This document shows, in pieces, positions 12,339 to 20,142 of a stretch of 64,000 bases of DNA. A program made the translations under genes and the position numbers. The stretch is from positions 1-64,000 of the forward strand of contig CAVUAN010000030.1 of assembly GCA_963739435.1 (NCBI GenBank), written 5' to 3'. Under the pieces are notes generated by a model. That model was given only the letters and a program-made list of their open reading frames with translations, was not told where the DNA came from and ran no database searches. Position 1 is the stretch's first letter; each line of letters starts with the position of its first letter. Source of the DNA: CAVUAN01 sp963739435. Lineage in GTDB: Bacteria > Acidobacteriota > Thermoanaerobaculia > UBA5066 > Gp7-AA6.

Positions 12339-12963
12339 CTAGACTTCGAAGGCGACGCCGGCAAGGACGGCCAGGAACGCGAGCATCGCCACGAGCGGCG
12401 CGAGCTTTCCGCGCAGCGCGAGCGAGACCCGCGCGCACACGTGACTTGGCCGTGCCGAGCGGCAGTTCGAGCACCGAGGCGATCTCGCCGTGCGAAAGGT
12501 CTTCGAAAAAGGCGAGGCCCAGGGCCTGGCGCTGGGGCGGCGGGAGCTCTTCGAGGGCACGGCGCAGGGCGGCGCGGCGGTACTCGGTCCACGTGATTTC
12601 CATCTGGTCGGGCGCGGGGTCCGGTAGGCCGGCCAGGCGTTCGCCCTCCGGATCGGCCTCTGCCTTCGGCCGCCGGCTGCGGCTGCGCAATTCGTTGGCG
12701 ATCCGATAGTGGGCGATCTGAAGGAGCCACGGCCGGACAGGCCCCCGCGCCGGGTCAAACGATGCGGCATTCTTCCAGACGGCGACGAAGACATCCTGGA
12801 CGATCTCCTCTGCCGTGGGCCGATCCAGCGCCTGGGACGCCATCCCGAAAACGATGGGGGCGTAGCGCGAGTAGATCGGTCCGATGGCGTCCTCGCGCCC
12901 GGACGCGAGCGCTCGCATCAGCTCCTCGTCGGATGGGTCGATCGGCGCCGTGACAAGCCTCAT
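12339..12963 (-). CDS. ECF sigma factor with C-terminal membrane segment
   Basis: An ECF-type RNA polymerase sigma factor. Region 2 includes AIGPIYSRYAPIVFGMA and AEEIVQDVFVAVWKN, followed by VRPWLLQIAHYRIANELRSR. Region 4 includes LEELPPPQRQALGLAFFEDL, then HGEIASVLELPLGTAKSRVR. After a one-base frame change near 12430 the chain continues LRGKLAPLVAMLAFLAVLAG and stops at TAG 12341-12339, so the protein ends in a hydrophobic segment that could tether it to the membrane. The start is ATG at 12963, one base after the cytochrome c stop, so it is the last gene of the metallophosphoesterase-cupredoxin-cytochrome operon. It may respond to the state of those exported redox proteins; that is inference. 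Confidence 0.8.
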
Positions 12964-12964
12964 G

Positions 12965-13471
12965 CTACCGCCCGACCGCGAGCGAGCGGCGCTCGCCTTC
13001 GGTCAGGCGGGGCAGTCGCCGGAGCGCGGCGACGAGCTGCCAGATTTCCGCTTCGCTGCGCGACGGGCCGAACGCCGGCATTCCGGTCATCCGGACACCG
13101 CGCGAGACGATCCAGAAGAGCTCGCCGTCGGGACGGGCCTGGACCCGCGGAAGCGTCAGGCCCGGCGCCGGTGGATTCAGACTCGCGCCGCCGTCGGTCG
13201 GGTCGGCGCCCGGCGCGCCGTGGCAGTCGAGGCAGTGGGTGCGGAAGAGAACGAGCCCGGCCGTGGCGGTCTCGGCAGAATCACCGAGCGGGTTTCTCCC
13301 CTTCGGGGCGTGGTGCTCGATCGAGCGGTTGAGAGCGAACGTGGCAAGCCGCTCCTCGAGCCGGCCGGGCGGGTTCGTGGCGGAGAAGTCGTAGAGGCCC
13401 GTTCCGATCAGGGCGCCCGCGCAGAGCGCGGCGAGTGCGGGCACGAGGAGCAGCTTGCTGAGAGTCTTCAT
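12965..13471 (-). CDS. Secreted class I cytochrome c
   Basis: A 168-residue monoheme c-type cytochrome. It has an N-terminal signal/anchor (KTLSKLLLVPALAALCAG), the heme attachment site CLDCH at about residue 80, and a downstream Met ligand in GVRMTGMPAF, so heme coordination is probably His/Met. It would carry electrons in the periplasm. The gene lies 4 bp after the CuA-type cupredoxin and 1 bp before the ECF sigma factor on the same strand. Pairing with a small copper electron carrier suggests they exchange electrons or serve the same terminal acceptor. Confidence 0.9.
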   Translation of the reverse strand: MKTLSKLLLVPALAALCAGALIGTGLYDFSATNPPGRLEERLATFALNRSIEHHAPKGRNPLGDSAETATAGLVLFRTHCLDCHGAPGADPTDGGASLNPPAPGLTLPRVQARPDGELFWIVSRGVRMTGMPAFGPSRSEAEIWQLVAALRRLPRLTEGERRSLAVGR

Positions 13472-13475
13472 GCAC

Positions 13476-13825
13476 TCACTCGACGATGACGGTCAGCTTC
13501 ATGCCGCCGTGCCCGGCGCCGCAGAAGTGGTGGCAGATGGCGGTGAACGTGCCGGCGACCTGCGGCGTCACCGTCAGCTCGCGCACCTCGCCCGGCACGA
13601 TGTCGGTGTCGATCTTCAGAGGGCGCAGGAAGAGGCCGTGCGTGACGTCCTCGCTCGTGATGCGGAGGCGCACGGTCTCTCCCTTCTTCAACGTGAGGGT
13701 CGAGGGCACGAACTCGAAACGCTTGGCCGTGATCGTCGACGGTCCGCGCGCGTCATCGGCGCCGAGCCAGGGCCGGAAAGGCGAGTGCAAGTGTGATGGC
13801 GAGGAGCGAGGGCGCTTTTCTTCAC
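13476..13825 (-). CDS. CuA-type cupredoxin (COX2-like), N-terminal frame break
   Basis: A small exported cupredoxin of about 115 residues. The C-terminal sequence CHHFCGAGHGGM matches the CuA ligand loop of cytochrome oxidase subunit II (C-x3-C-x3-H-x2-M), and a His in DVTHGLFL supplies the remaining ligand. The GTG at 13825 overlaps the previous stop (GTGA) and begins a signal peptide, read after one-base corrections as KKSALA followed by ITLALAFPALA. Without correction only the stretch from 13790 is open. There is no membrane hairpin as in true COX2, so it is a soluble electron carrier related to cytochrome oxidase subunit II or nitrous oxide reductase domains. Confidence 0.82.
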
Positions 13826-14818
13826 AGGGTGACTCCTTCTTTCAAGAACTGCTGGATGCCAACGGTTCCGGCGTATTCGCGGAGGGTCAGCTCGACGTCC
13901 TGGACCTTGGGGCGCGATGCGCCTTGCCGGCGCGTCTCTTCGACGACGCGCAGGCCGAGGTTCGCGAAGGGCTGCTGCGGGTCGAACGGGATCGGCTTCT
14001 TCGCGCGCCGGTCTCCGGGTCGGAGAAGGCGAAGATGAGCGATCGCGCGGCGAAGTGGTGGTCGAGTGGCCTTCGGTGTGCTCGTGCTGACGGTGGATGT
14101 GGCCGTAGAGGACGGTCACGTTCTCGTACGGCGCGAGCAGGTTCATGACCTCGTCGCCGTCGCCGGTGAACCACTCCCAGTCCGGCCGCAGGTCGAAGAG
14201 CGGGCGGTGGGTGAAGACGACGATGGGCGCCGTCGCGGGAAGCGCGCCAGATCCGTCTTGCAGCCAGGCGAGCTGCTCCGGGCCGACGTCGGGCCGCGCC
14301 AGCGAGACGTTGTCGAGCGCGACGAAGTGGACGCCCTTGTGGTCGAAGGAGTAGTGGGTCTCGCCGAAGACGTCGCGGAAGAGCGCGCCGCCGTCGAGGC
14401 CGGCGTCGTGCTCTCCGGGAACGTACTTGACGAGCGGCGCCCGGAGGCGCCCGGCGATCTTCTTGAAGAGGCGCATCCGGTCGGCGGGCTCTCCGGGCTT
14501 CTCGCTGTCGTGCGTCAGGTCGCCGGTGAAGAGGACGAGGTCGGGCTGCTGCGGCAGGCCGTTGATCATCGCTACGGCCCGCTCGAAGGCCGCGGTGCCG
14601 GTCGGGTTCGGCGGGCCGGAGAAGCCGACGTGGGTGTCGGAGAGCTGCACGAAGGAGAACGGCGTCGGGGCCTCGCCGTTGCTCTTGCCGAGCAGGGCGG
14701 CGAGGCGCCGCCCGTTTGGGCTCTGCCCGAGCATCGGGGCCACGTGAAACAGGGCTCCCGCGCCGATGGACGTGCCCACCACCTTCAGAAACCTGCGTCG
14801 ATCGAACGAATCTCTCAT
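13822..14818 (-). pseudogene. Tat-exported metallophosphoesterase, frame-disrupted
   Basis: A calcineurin-like phosphoesterase of about 330 residues. The start is ATG 14818 after GGGAGA, with a twin-arginine type signal (DRRRFLKVVG). Metal motifs are QLSDTHVGF, FTGDLTH, GEHDAG (Glu in place of the usual Asn of GNHD), a His in VVFTHRPLF, and YGHIHRQHEH. Frame changes near 14060 and 14000 move the C terminus into other frames; corrected, it ends IQQFLKEGVTL with TGA at 13824-13822, overlapping the cupredoxin start. It is the first gene of an operon with cupredoxin, cytochrome c and ECF sigma. The folded, metal-loaded enzyme would be exported by Tat. Confidence 0.83.
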
Positions 14819-14990
14819 CGGTTCTCCCTTCGAAGCCATCGGCGGCTTCGGGAGGGATACACCGCCGGTGGGCATCTGGATGGCGCCCGACGGCCTTCTT
14901 GAGGTTGTTTTCATGCGGAGGGCGCCGGCTCTCGTCCCGAAAGTGGCCCGCGCCGACGGGTCCCGGCACAGAATGGCCGTGGAGGTCTCG

Positions 14991-16295
14991 ATGCGCCGCC
15001 TCGGATTAGTCCTCTGCGCCGTTCTCTTTCTGGGCTCGGCACAGGCTCCAGGTCAGGACACGGCGACGCGGGAGCTGACCGCCACGCTGCGGGTGAAGGC
15101 GGCCGAGGCCCACCGAGCAAAGGACTGGCCGGCGTTGCTCGAAGCGACCCGCAAGCTGCGCGATCTCGATCCCAATCGGCCCGGCAACATCTATAACCTC
15201 GCCTGCGCCGAAGCGTTGAACGGCCACGCCGTGGCGGCGGCCCGGCTGCTGGACGAGCTTCTCGACAAAGGCATCGACTTCGGCCTCGAGGACGACGCGG
15301 ATCTCGCGTCGGCACGCGGATCGGACGCCTTCGCTCCGCTGCTGCGGCGGGCGGCCGAGATGAAAAAGCCGCTCGGGGGCAGCGAAGTCGCCTTCCAGCT
15401 CCCCGAGAAGGACCTGCTGACCGAAGGCATCGCCTACGATCCCGTCACGCGCGTCTTCTTCGTCAGCAGCGTGCACCGGCGCAAGATTCTGCGCCGCTCG
15501 CCCGCCGGCAGTGTCTCCGACTTCGTCCGGGAGGGGCAGGACGGCATTGAAGCCGTGCTCGCTCTCGCGGTCGACTGGAGAAACCGCGTGCTCTGGGCCT
15601 GCAGCGCAGCGATGCCGCAGATGCGGGGCTACGCGCCCGAGCTCGAAGGCTCGACGGCCCTTTTCGCCTATGACCTGAGAAATGGCATGTTGCGGCGCAA
15701 GCTCGCGCTGCCCAGAGACGGCAAGCCGCATGTCTTGAACGACCTCACGCTGGCGGAAAACGGCGACGTGTACGCGACGGACAGCGCCGGCTCCGGGATC
15801 TACGTGGTCCGGGCCGGAGGCGACAAGCTCGAGGAGTTCATTGCGCCGGGAGTGTTCCGCTCGCCGCAGGGGCTGGTCTTCGAGAGCGGCGGCGAGCAGC
15901 TGTATATCGCCGACTGGAGCGTCGGGCTCTTCGTCGTCAACCCGAAGACGAGGAAGCGGCAGGAGGTCGTGCCATTTCCGGGTGTGGCGCTGCTCGGCGT
16001 CGACGGGCTCGTCCGGTACCGCGGCGACCTCGTCGTCACCCAGAATCTGCTGCGTCCGCACCGCGTCCTGAGATTGAGGCTCGACCCCACCGGCTCGCGC
16101 GTGGCGCACGTGTCGGTCCTCGACCAGGCGGACCCGGAGTTCCTCGAGCCGACTCTGGCAACCGTCGTGGACGACGACCTCTACGTCGTCGGCAAGAGCC
16201 AGTGGAAGCGCTTCGACGAGAAGACCGGCGCCGTGGACGAAGCCGGGCTCGTTTTTCCGGCCATCCTCAAGATCCCGCTTCGGCCCGCCTCTTGA
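14991..16295 (+). CDS. Secreted SMP-30/gluconolactonase-like beta-propeller protein
   Basis: A 434-residue exported protein. I chose the ATG at 14991 because GGAGG lies at 14981-14985 and it gives a clean signal peptide (RRLGLVLCAVLFLGSAQA). Residues 25-120 are helical and TPR-like (NPNRPGNIYNLACAEALNG region). From about 130 there is a beta-propeller of the SMP-30/gluconolactonase type (LTEGIAYDPVTRVFFVSSV, VLNDLTLAENGDVYATDSAG, RSPQGLVFESGGEQLYIAD). Enzymatic lactonase activity is possible but not shown. The 3' end overlaps the next gene convergently by 29 bp. Confidence 0.8.
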   Translation: MRRLGLVLCAVLFLGSAQAPGQDTATRELTATLRVKAAEAHRAKDWPALLEATRKLRDLDPNRPGNIYNLACAEALNGHAVAAARLLDELLDKGIDFGLEDDADLASARGSDAFAPLLRRAAEMKKPLGGSEVAFQLPEKDLLTEGIAYDPVTRVFFVSSVHRRKILRRSPAGSVSDFVREGQDGIEAVLALAVDWRNRVLWACSAAMPQMRGYAPELEGSTALFAYDLRNGMLRRKLALPRDGKPHVLNDLTLAENGDVYATDSAGSGIYVVRAGGDKLEEFIAPGVFRSPQGLVFESGGEQLYIADWSVGLFVVNPKTRKRQEVVPFPGVALLGVDGLVRYRGDLVVTQNLLRPHRVLRLRLDPTGSRVAHVSVLDQADPEFLEPTLATVVDDDLYVVGKSQWKRFDEKTGAVDEAGLVFPAILKIPLRPAS

Positions 16296-16863
16296 TGCCT
16301 TCGAGCCACCCGACGCGGATCAGCGAGCTGCCCGGGTAGATCAGCCGCCAGTAGGCGGCAAAGCGCCGGCGGGCGTTGCCCTCGGGAGCGAAAATCCGCG
16401 TCTCCGTCGTGAGGAGCGTCCAGCCGCTTCCGGCATCCTCGGTGGCGAAGTTCATGACGGCTTTGGCGAAGGCCGGGTCGTCCAGCGCAACGAAGGCCTC
16501 CGGGCTCGCCGGTTTGGGAGGCGCAATGCCGCCTGAGATCTTCCAGAATTGCCCGACGTTGCCCACGACGACCTCGCGCGGCGGCTCCCTGGCCAGGTAA
16601 AGGAACGCTCCTCGCGTCGCCACGTCGAGGATTGGCGCGGAGGCCGGCCGATGCGGGCGCTTTCCCCTGAGCCACGCGGGAAACAAGCGAATCGCCATGA
16701 GGGGCTTGAGCCACCGGATCTCGTCGGCGGTCACCTCCAGAACGGCGCGGTAGACCGCCTCGGGAGCAGCGTGGACGCGGGTTGAGTGAAACTCGCGGAA
16801 GTTGTAGCTCTCGAGATAGCGGTCGATCGCCTGGCGGCCGGTCGGGCGCAGCGAGGCGGTCAC
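16267..16863 (-). CDS. SRPBCC/DUF2867-like protein
   Basis: A 198-residue cytosolic protein. The N-terminal part (HSTRVHAAPEAVYRAVLEVT) and the C-terminal part (YWRLIYPGSSLIRVGWLEGI) resemble the START-like SRPBCC/DUF2867 group, whose members have a hydrophobic ligand cavity. There is no signal peptide and no obvious catalytic residue. The gene converges with the propeller gene and overlaps its end by 29 bp. The ligand and role are unknown; the family call rests on the first helix-strand pattern and the C-terminal motif only. Confidence 0.6.
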   Translation of the reverse strand: MTASLRPTGRQAIDRYLESYNFREFHSTRVHAAPEAVYRAVLEVTADEIRWLKPLMAIRLFPAWLRGKRPHRPASAPILDVATRGAFLYLAREPPREVVVGNVGQFWKISGGIAPPKPASPEAFVALDDPAFAKAVMNFATEDAGSGWTLLTTETRIFAPEGNARRRFAAYWRLIYPGSSLIRVGWLEGIKRRAEAGS

Positions 16864-16908
16864 GGCGGGCCGGGGCCTCGCTTCAGAGCCCGAGGAGGGC
16901 GAGCTCGT

Positions 16909-17151
16909 CTAGAGGGCTGCAACGCGCGGGTGCGCGACGAGCTCGCGGTAGAGCCAGCCGTGGCGCTGCCGCACGTCGATCAAGTGCTCGCGCACGGCGG
17001 CGCCGTCTTTCTGCACGGCCGCGGCCCGCAGCTTCTCGACCGACTCGCGCGCGCCGGTGTCGAGCTTGGGCCCGAGCTTCTCGTGCAGCGAGTCGAAGGA
17101 CTCGTGCACCCGCTTCGCATGATCGTCGGGCCCGCCGTTCTTGCTCATCAC
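16909..17151 (-). CDS. Small hypothetical helical protein
   Basis: An 80-residue soluble protein that I do not recognise. It is highly charged and helical (HAKRVHESFDSLHEKLGPKL; GARESVEKLRAAAVQKDGAA), with no Cys, signal or membrane segment. It is divergent from the RHH regulator gene, with 60 bp between the two starts, and that gap contains a 20-bp palindrome, so the regulator may also control this gene. The ATG at 17151 is chosen over the next codon (MMSK). No function is proposed. Confidence 0.5.
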   Translation of the reverse strand: MMSKNGGPDDHAKRVHESFDSLHEKLGPKLDTGARESVEKLRAAAVQKDGAAVREHLIDVRQRHGWLYRELVAHPRVAAL

Positions 17152-17202
17152 GGGCCAGATTATCAGGTCGGAGGCCTTGCGCCGGGCGGGCCATTATGGT
17201 AC

Positions 17203-17222
17203 TTTGTTACCATGGTAACAAA
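17203..17222. promoter_or_regulatory. 20-bp perfect palindrome over regulator start codon
   Basis: TTTGTTACCATGGTAACAAA is its own reverse complement over all 20 bp, centred on the ATG (17212-17214) of the RHH-type regulator gene. A related half-site ATGGTA also occurs at 17196-17201, 16 bp before the same hexamer at 17212. RHH proteins bind such short palindromes as dimers of dimers, so this is probably the gene's own operator, blocking transcription or translation initiation. Binding is inferred, not shown. Confidence 0.65.
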
Positions 17223-17529
17223 ACGTCCGGGATCCTCTCCCCGCAGGCGCCAAAGGGAGGCGCCGGAGCGGCGGTTCGTCGTCGAACGCGTCCAGACCGG
17301 CGTGCGCATGGAGAAGCGACTGGTGAAGGTCTTGAAGGGACTGGCGGAGCTGAAAGACCTCTCTCTCGGAGACCTGCTCGAAGGCATCGTGCTGCATGCT
17401 TTCGACGGGAAGGCGTCGCCCTTTTCCGACCAGACGCTCCGGCAGATCGCGGACCTGAAGCGCATCTACGGCCTGGATCTCGACGCACGCGCGAGCCACC
17501 GGTTGATCGAGAGCGGCGATGAACGCTGA
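17212..17529 (+). CDS. Ribbon-helix-helix (CopG/Arc-like) regulator
   Basis: A 105-residue protein with a basic N terminus (SSPRRRQREAPERR) followed by a ribbon-helix-helix pattern: strand VVERVQTGVRM, helix EKRLVKVLKGLAELKD and helix SLGDLLEGIVLHAFD (residues 22-63). The last third (SDQTLRQIADLKRIYGLDLD) is helical. The only good start is ATG 17212, which lies inside a 20-bp palindrome that is probably its operator. The 3' end overlaps the next gene, a small membrane protein, by 11 bp, so the two are coupled. Targets beyond its own gene are unknown. Confidence 0.65.
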   Translation: MVTKRPGSSPRRRQREAPERRFVVERVQTGVRMEKRLVKVLKGLAELKDLSLGDLLEGIVLHAFDGKASPFSDQTLRQIADLKRIYGLDLDARASHRLIESGDER

Positions 17530-17887
17530 CGCGGCGCCAAAGAGCGCCTTGAGTCGGATTGTGACGCTCGGGGCGGCGGCGGTGGGGCTGACGCTGGCGG
17601 CCATGGCGGTTGTTTTCCTGCTCCATGGGCGCCACTGGTTCGTGAAGCAGGGATACCCGGAGGCAGCGGCCGTCGCGCTCGGGGTCTCCGAGATCGCCGG
17701 CGGCCTGCTGCTTGCCGTTCCGCGGACGCGCCGGGCGGGCGTCGTCGTTCTCTTTGGCGTGCTCGGTTGGGCGGCGGGCTTCCATTTCGCCCTGCGCCAG
17801 GCAACAGGAGGCCTCTTTGGCTGGATGGCCGCCGTCGCGGCGGTCGCCCTGGCGAGCGGTTACGCGGCCCCGAGCAGACCAGTCTGA
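17519..17887 (+). CDS. Small four-helix membrane protein (DoxX-like)
   Basis: A 122-residue protein with four hydrophobic segments (GAAAVGLTLAAMAVVFLLHG; AAAVALGVSEIAGGLLLAV; AGVVVLFGVLGWAAGFHFAL; WMAAVAAVALASGYA). The layout, with a Glu in the second helix, resembles small DoxX/DUF4267-type membrane proteins, but I cannot assign a family firmly. The ATG at 17519 overlaps the RHH regulator gene by 11 bp, so expression probably follows that regulator. Function is unknown. Confidence 0.65.
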   Translation: MNADAAPKSALSRIVTLGAAAVGLTLAAMAVVFLLHGRHWFVKQGYPEAAAVALGVSEIAGGLLLAVPRTRRAGVVVLFGVLGWAAGFHFALRQATGGLFGWMAAVAAVALASGYAAPSRPV

Positions 17888-17897
17888 GGCGAGAGGC

Positions 17898-18725
17898 TCA
17901 GGACGCCCGGGCGAGGGGGCGGCAGTCCCCGCAGGGGTGAAGGCCCGCGGCGTGGGCCTCCCGTTCGTCGTGGAGCTTGAGCTTGTTCGACAGGACGAGC
18001 GTCGCGATGCCGCCGCAGGTCGGGTAGCAGTAGTAGCCCTTCTCGGGGTTGCCGAGGTAGCGGATGCCGCTCGCGGCGAGTTGCTCGATCGTATCGGGCT
18101 GCGCGCCCTCGACGGTCAGCAGGGTCCGCTTGGCGCGCCGGCCGCCAAGCGAGTAGTTGCCGATCTTGCCGTCGCTGCGCACGACGCGGTGGCACGGGAT
18201 GAAGAGCGGCACGGGATTCTTGCCGAGCGCCGTGCCGACGGCCCGGACCGCGTCGGGCCGTCCGATCTCCTTGGCGATCCAGCTGTAGGGGCGGACCTCC
18301 CCGTCCGGAATCTCGAGCGCCTTCATCAGGACCGCGCGCTCGAACTCCGAGAGGCCCCGCAGGTCGTAGTGCAGCTTGCGGCGCTCGGGGCTGGCGAGCT
18401 TGCGCACGAGGGCGGCCACGCGCGCCGGCGCGGGGTTGTGCTCGGGCTCGACCGGCCGGCCGTAGCGCTTCGCAAAGGCCCGCTCGAACTCGTTCGGAGA
18501 GCTGGCCCGAGTGACCATCGAGATGCCTGCCTTGCTGTGTGCGACATAGACCGTGCCGATCGGCGAGACCAGCCGCCAATACGTGTCGGCCAGTCCCACC
18601 CGCCGCAAAACGGCCGGCAGGAGTGTCGGGGGCGCCGGAAAGCGCGCGGCCCCCGCCAGCTGCCGGGTCAGGGAGGCGGGGTCCGCCAGGCGGCCGGTCG
18701 TCGTCGTGCGTGTCGTGCTGTTCAT
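17898..18725 (-). CDS. O6-methylguanine-DNA methyltransferase with C-terminal Ada-like zinc domain
   Basis: A 275-residue suicide DNA repair protein. Residues 45-200 form the methyltransferase: RPYSWIAKEIGRPDAVRAVG as DNA-binding helix, and the acceptor Cys178 in FIPCHRVVRSDGKIGNYS. Residues 215-270 resemble the zinc-binding methylphosphotriester domain of Ada: Cys233, Cys237, Cys265 and Cys268 with spacing X3-X27-X2, close to E. coli Ada (X3-X26-X2), ending GLHPCGDCRP. In Ada this domain is N-terminal; here it is C-terminal. Residues 28-47 (APPTLLPAVLRRVGLADTYW) precede the core. The gene lies 3 bp after an ECF sigma factor gene, so that sigma may control this alkylation response. Confidence 0.85.
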   Translation of the reverse strand: MNSTTRTTTTGRLADPASLTRQLAGAARFPAPPTLLPAVLRRVGLADTYWRLVSPIGTVYVAHSKAGISMVTRASSPNEFERAFAKRYGRPVEPEHNPAPARVAALVRKLASPERRKLHYDLRGLSEFERAVLMKALEIPDGEVRPYSWIAKEIGRPDAVRAVGTALGKNPVPLFIPCHRVVRSDGKIGNYSLGGRRAKRTLLTVEGAQPDTIEQLAASGIRYLGNPEKGYYCYPTCGGIATLVLSNKLKLHDEREAHAAGLHPCGDCRPLARAS

Positions 18726-18728
18726 GGC

Positions 18729-19409
18729 TTACCTCCGGACGCGGCGCGATTCTTCGATCGCGACGCGCAGCGCGTTGACCGCGCGGTGCAGATTGGATTT
18801 GGTGGTGCCGAGCGGCTGCTTCAGGATCGTGGCAACCTCTTCGACGCGAAGCCCCTCCACGTAGCGCAGCACGATGGCGTTTCGATAGCGTTCCGGCAGG
18901 CCGCCGACGAGGGTCGCGAGGTCGGCGCGGCGCCGATTCGACTCGAGGAGTGCGTCGGGACGGCTCGAAGGATCGTCGTGAGCCTCCCAGGTTTCGATCG
19001 GGACGAAGACGCGCCGCTTCCCGCGAAAACGGTTTCTCGCCACGTTCAACACGACCTGGTAGAGCCAGGCCTTCAGGGCGAGAGCGCGGATGCGCTCGGC
19101 CGGGTAGGTCTTGAGCGCCCGGTAGACGCGCACGAAGGCGTCCTGCGCGACCTCCTCGGCGTCCTCGCGGCGCCCGGTCAGGCGCAAAGCGAATGAGTAG
19201 AGGCGGTCCTGGTACGCGCGGACCAGCCCCTCGAAGGAGCCATCGAGGTCCTGGGCGAGCGCCGCGTTCAGGGGGTCCGATACCGGCCGGCCTGTCTCCA
19301 GGGTGGCCTCCCTCTCTTCCGTCCCGGGCCCGACCAAGCGCAGGCCCAAACCGCCACCAAGCCTACTCCCCGGGGCGGAGCCGGGGCTTCCGACGCATGG
19401 CGTGCTCAT
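18729..19409 (-). CDS. ECF sigma factor
   Basis: An extracytoplasmic-function sigma factor of up to 226 residues. Region 2 is FEGLVRAYQDRLYSFALRLT with DAEEVAQDAFVRVYRALKTY. Region 4 is LVGGLPERYRNAIVLRYVEG followed by RVEEVATILKQPLGTTKSNL. I list the ATG at 19409, but the first 35 residues are Gly/Pro-rich and atypical, so the true start may be later, around 19300. Three bases separate its TAA from the methyltransferase-Ada gene, implying one operon. No anti-sigma gene is adjacent; the methyltransferase-Ada protein may supply the signal, which is inference. Confidence 0.88.
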   Translation of the reverse strand: MSTPCVGSPGSAPGSRLGGGLGLRLVGPGTEEREATLETGRPVSDPLNAALAQDLDGSFEGLVRAYQDRLYSFALRLTGRREDAEEVAQDAFVRVYRALKTYPAERIRALALKAWLYQVVLNVARNRFRGKRRVFVPIETWEAHDDPSSRPDALLESNRRRADLATLVGGLPERYRNAIVLRYVEGLRVEEVATILKQPLGTTKSNLHRAVNALRVAIEESRRVRR

Positions 19410-19467
19410 GCGGCTTCAAACACGCCTCCCGCGGGGAAGGTTGCAGGGTTCCAGGCAGGTGTTCGGC

Positions 19468-20142
19468 CTAACGGAGGGAAAGGAAGATCGTCAGGCCGTT
19501 GCCCTCGAGCTCCACGCGGGTCTGCTCGATGCGAACGATCGTGAAGCCCTCGATGTAGGCGTCCGTGCTGACGATCCGGCCGTTGATCAGTGCCGTCGCG
19601 TTCGCCTCCGAGTAAACGATGCCGCCGAGCTCGATCTTTGCTCCGCCGGGCAGGGAGACCGATCCGACGTAAGTATGGCCGTTCTGGAGGGAGCCCGCGG
19701 GCCGGCCGTGCGCGGCGCTGGCGGGAGCCGAGGCAGGAGGAGATGCGACCGGGCCAGCTTCGCTCGAGGCCGGGGCTGTCGGCCGTGGCGCCGCCGCAGG
19801 CCCCTGCGTCGGCTTCACTGTTGCAACTCCGCGGGACGGGGGAGCGACGATCACTTCCTCGAGGGGAGCGGGCGTAGCCGGAACGGCCGTCGGAGCCGCG
19901 GAGCTCGGACCTTTGCTCGCTGGAGGAGGCACGGTCCTCGCGGCGGGGAGCAACAGCCACGCCGCGACGCCGATGGCGCCGGCCGCGACCAGGACGCCTG
20001 CGACCCGGAAAGCCCTGCGCCGGCTCGCCTCCCTGCCGTCGGGCAGCGGCACGGGGGTCCACGGCCGCTCGCCGCCGCCGGGACGCGTCTCGCCCTGGTG
20101 GGCTGCCTGCGCGCGCTTCAGGGCCTCGTCGATCAGGCTCAC
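19468..20142 (-). CDS. GspB-like type II secretion assembly protein
   Basis: A 224-residue bitopic membrane protein. The GTG at 20142 overlaps the ExeA-like gene stop by four bases. The N terminus SLIDEALKRAQAAHQGE is typical of GspB/ExeB proteins. One membrane helix follows (VAGVLVAAGAIGVAAWLLL, about residues 50-68), then a long Ala/Pro-rich linker to about residue 140, and a C-terminal GspB domain (KIELGGIVYSEANATALING, VRIEQTRVELEGNGLTIFL). With the ATPase it would help place the secretin in the peptidoglycan. No other type II secretion genes lie in this window. Confidence 0.8.
   Translation of the reverse strand: MSLIDEALKRAQAAHQGETRPGGGERPWTPVPLPDGREASRRRAFRVAGVLVAAGAIGVAAWLLLPAARTVPPPASKGPSSAAPTAVPATPAPLEEVIVAPPSRGVATVKPTQGPAAAPRPTAPASSEAGPVASPPASAPASAAHGRPAGSLQNGHTYVGSVSLPGGAKIELGGIVYSEANATALINGRIVSTDAYIEGFTIVRIEQTRVELEGNGLTIFLSLR

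Noticed and set aside
10737..12596. A 619-codon plus-strand open frame opposite the symporter and sigma genes
   Set aside because: Charged low-complexity translation with no domain; the minus strand carries clear symporter and sigma motifs.
17212..17887. RHH gene plus overlapping small gene considered as a toxin-antitoxin pair
   Set aside because: The partner is a four-helix membrane protein like small DoxX-type proteins and shows no toxin family feature.
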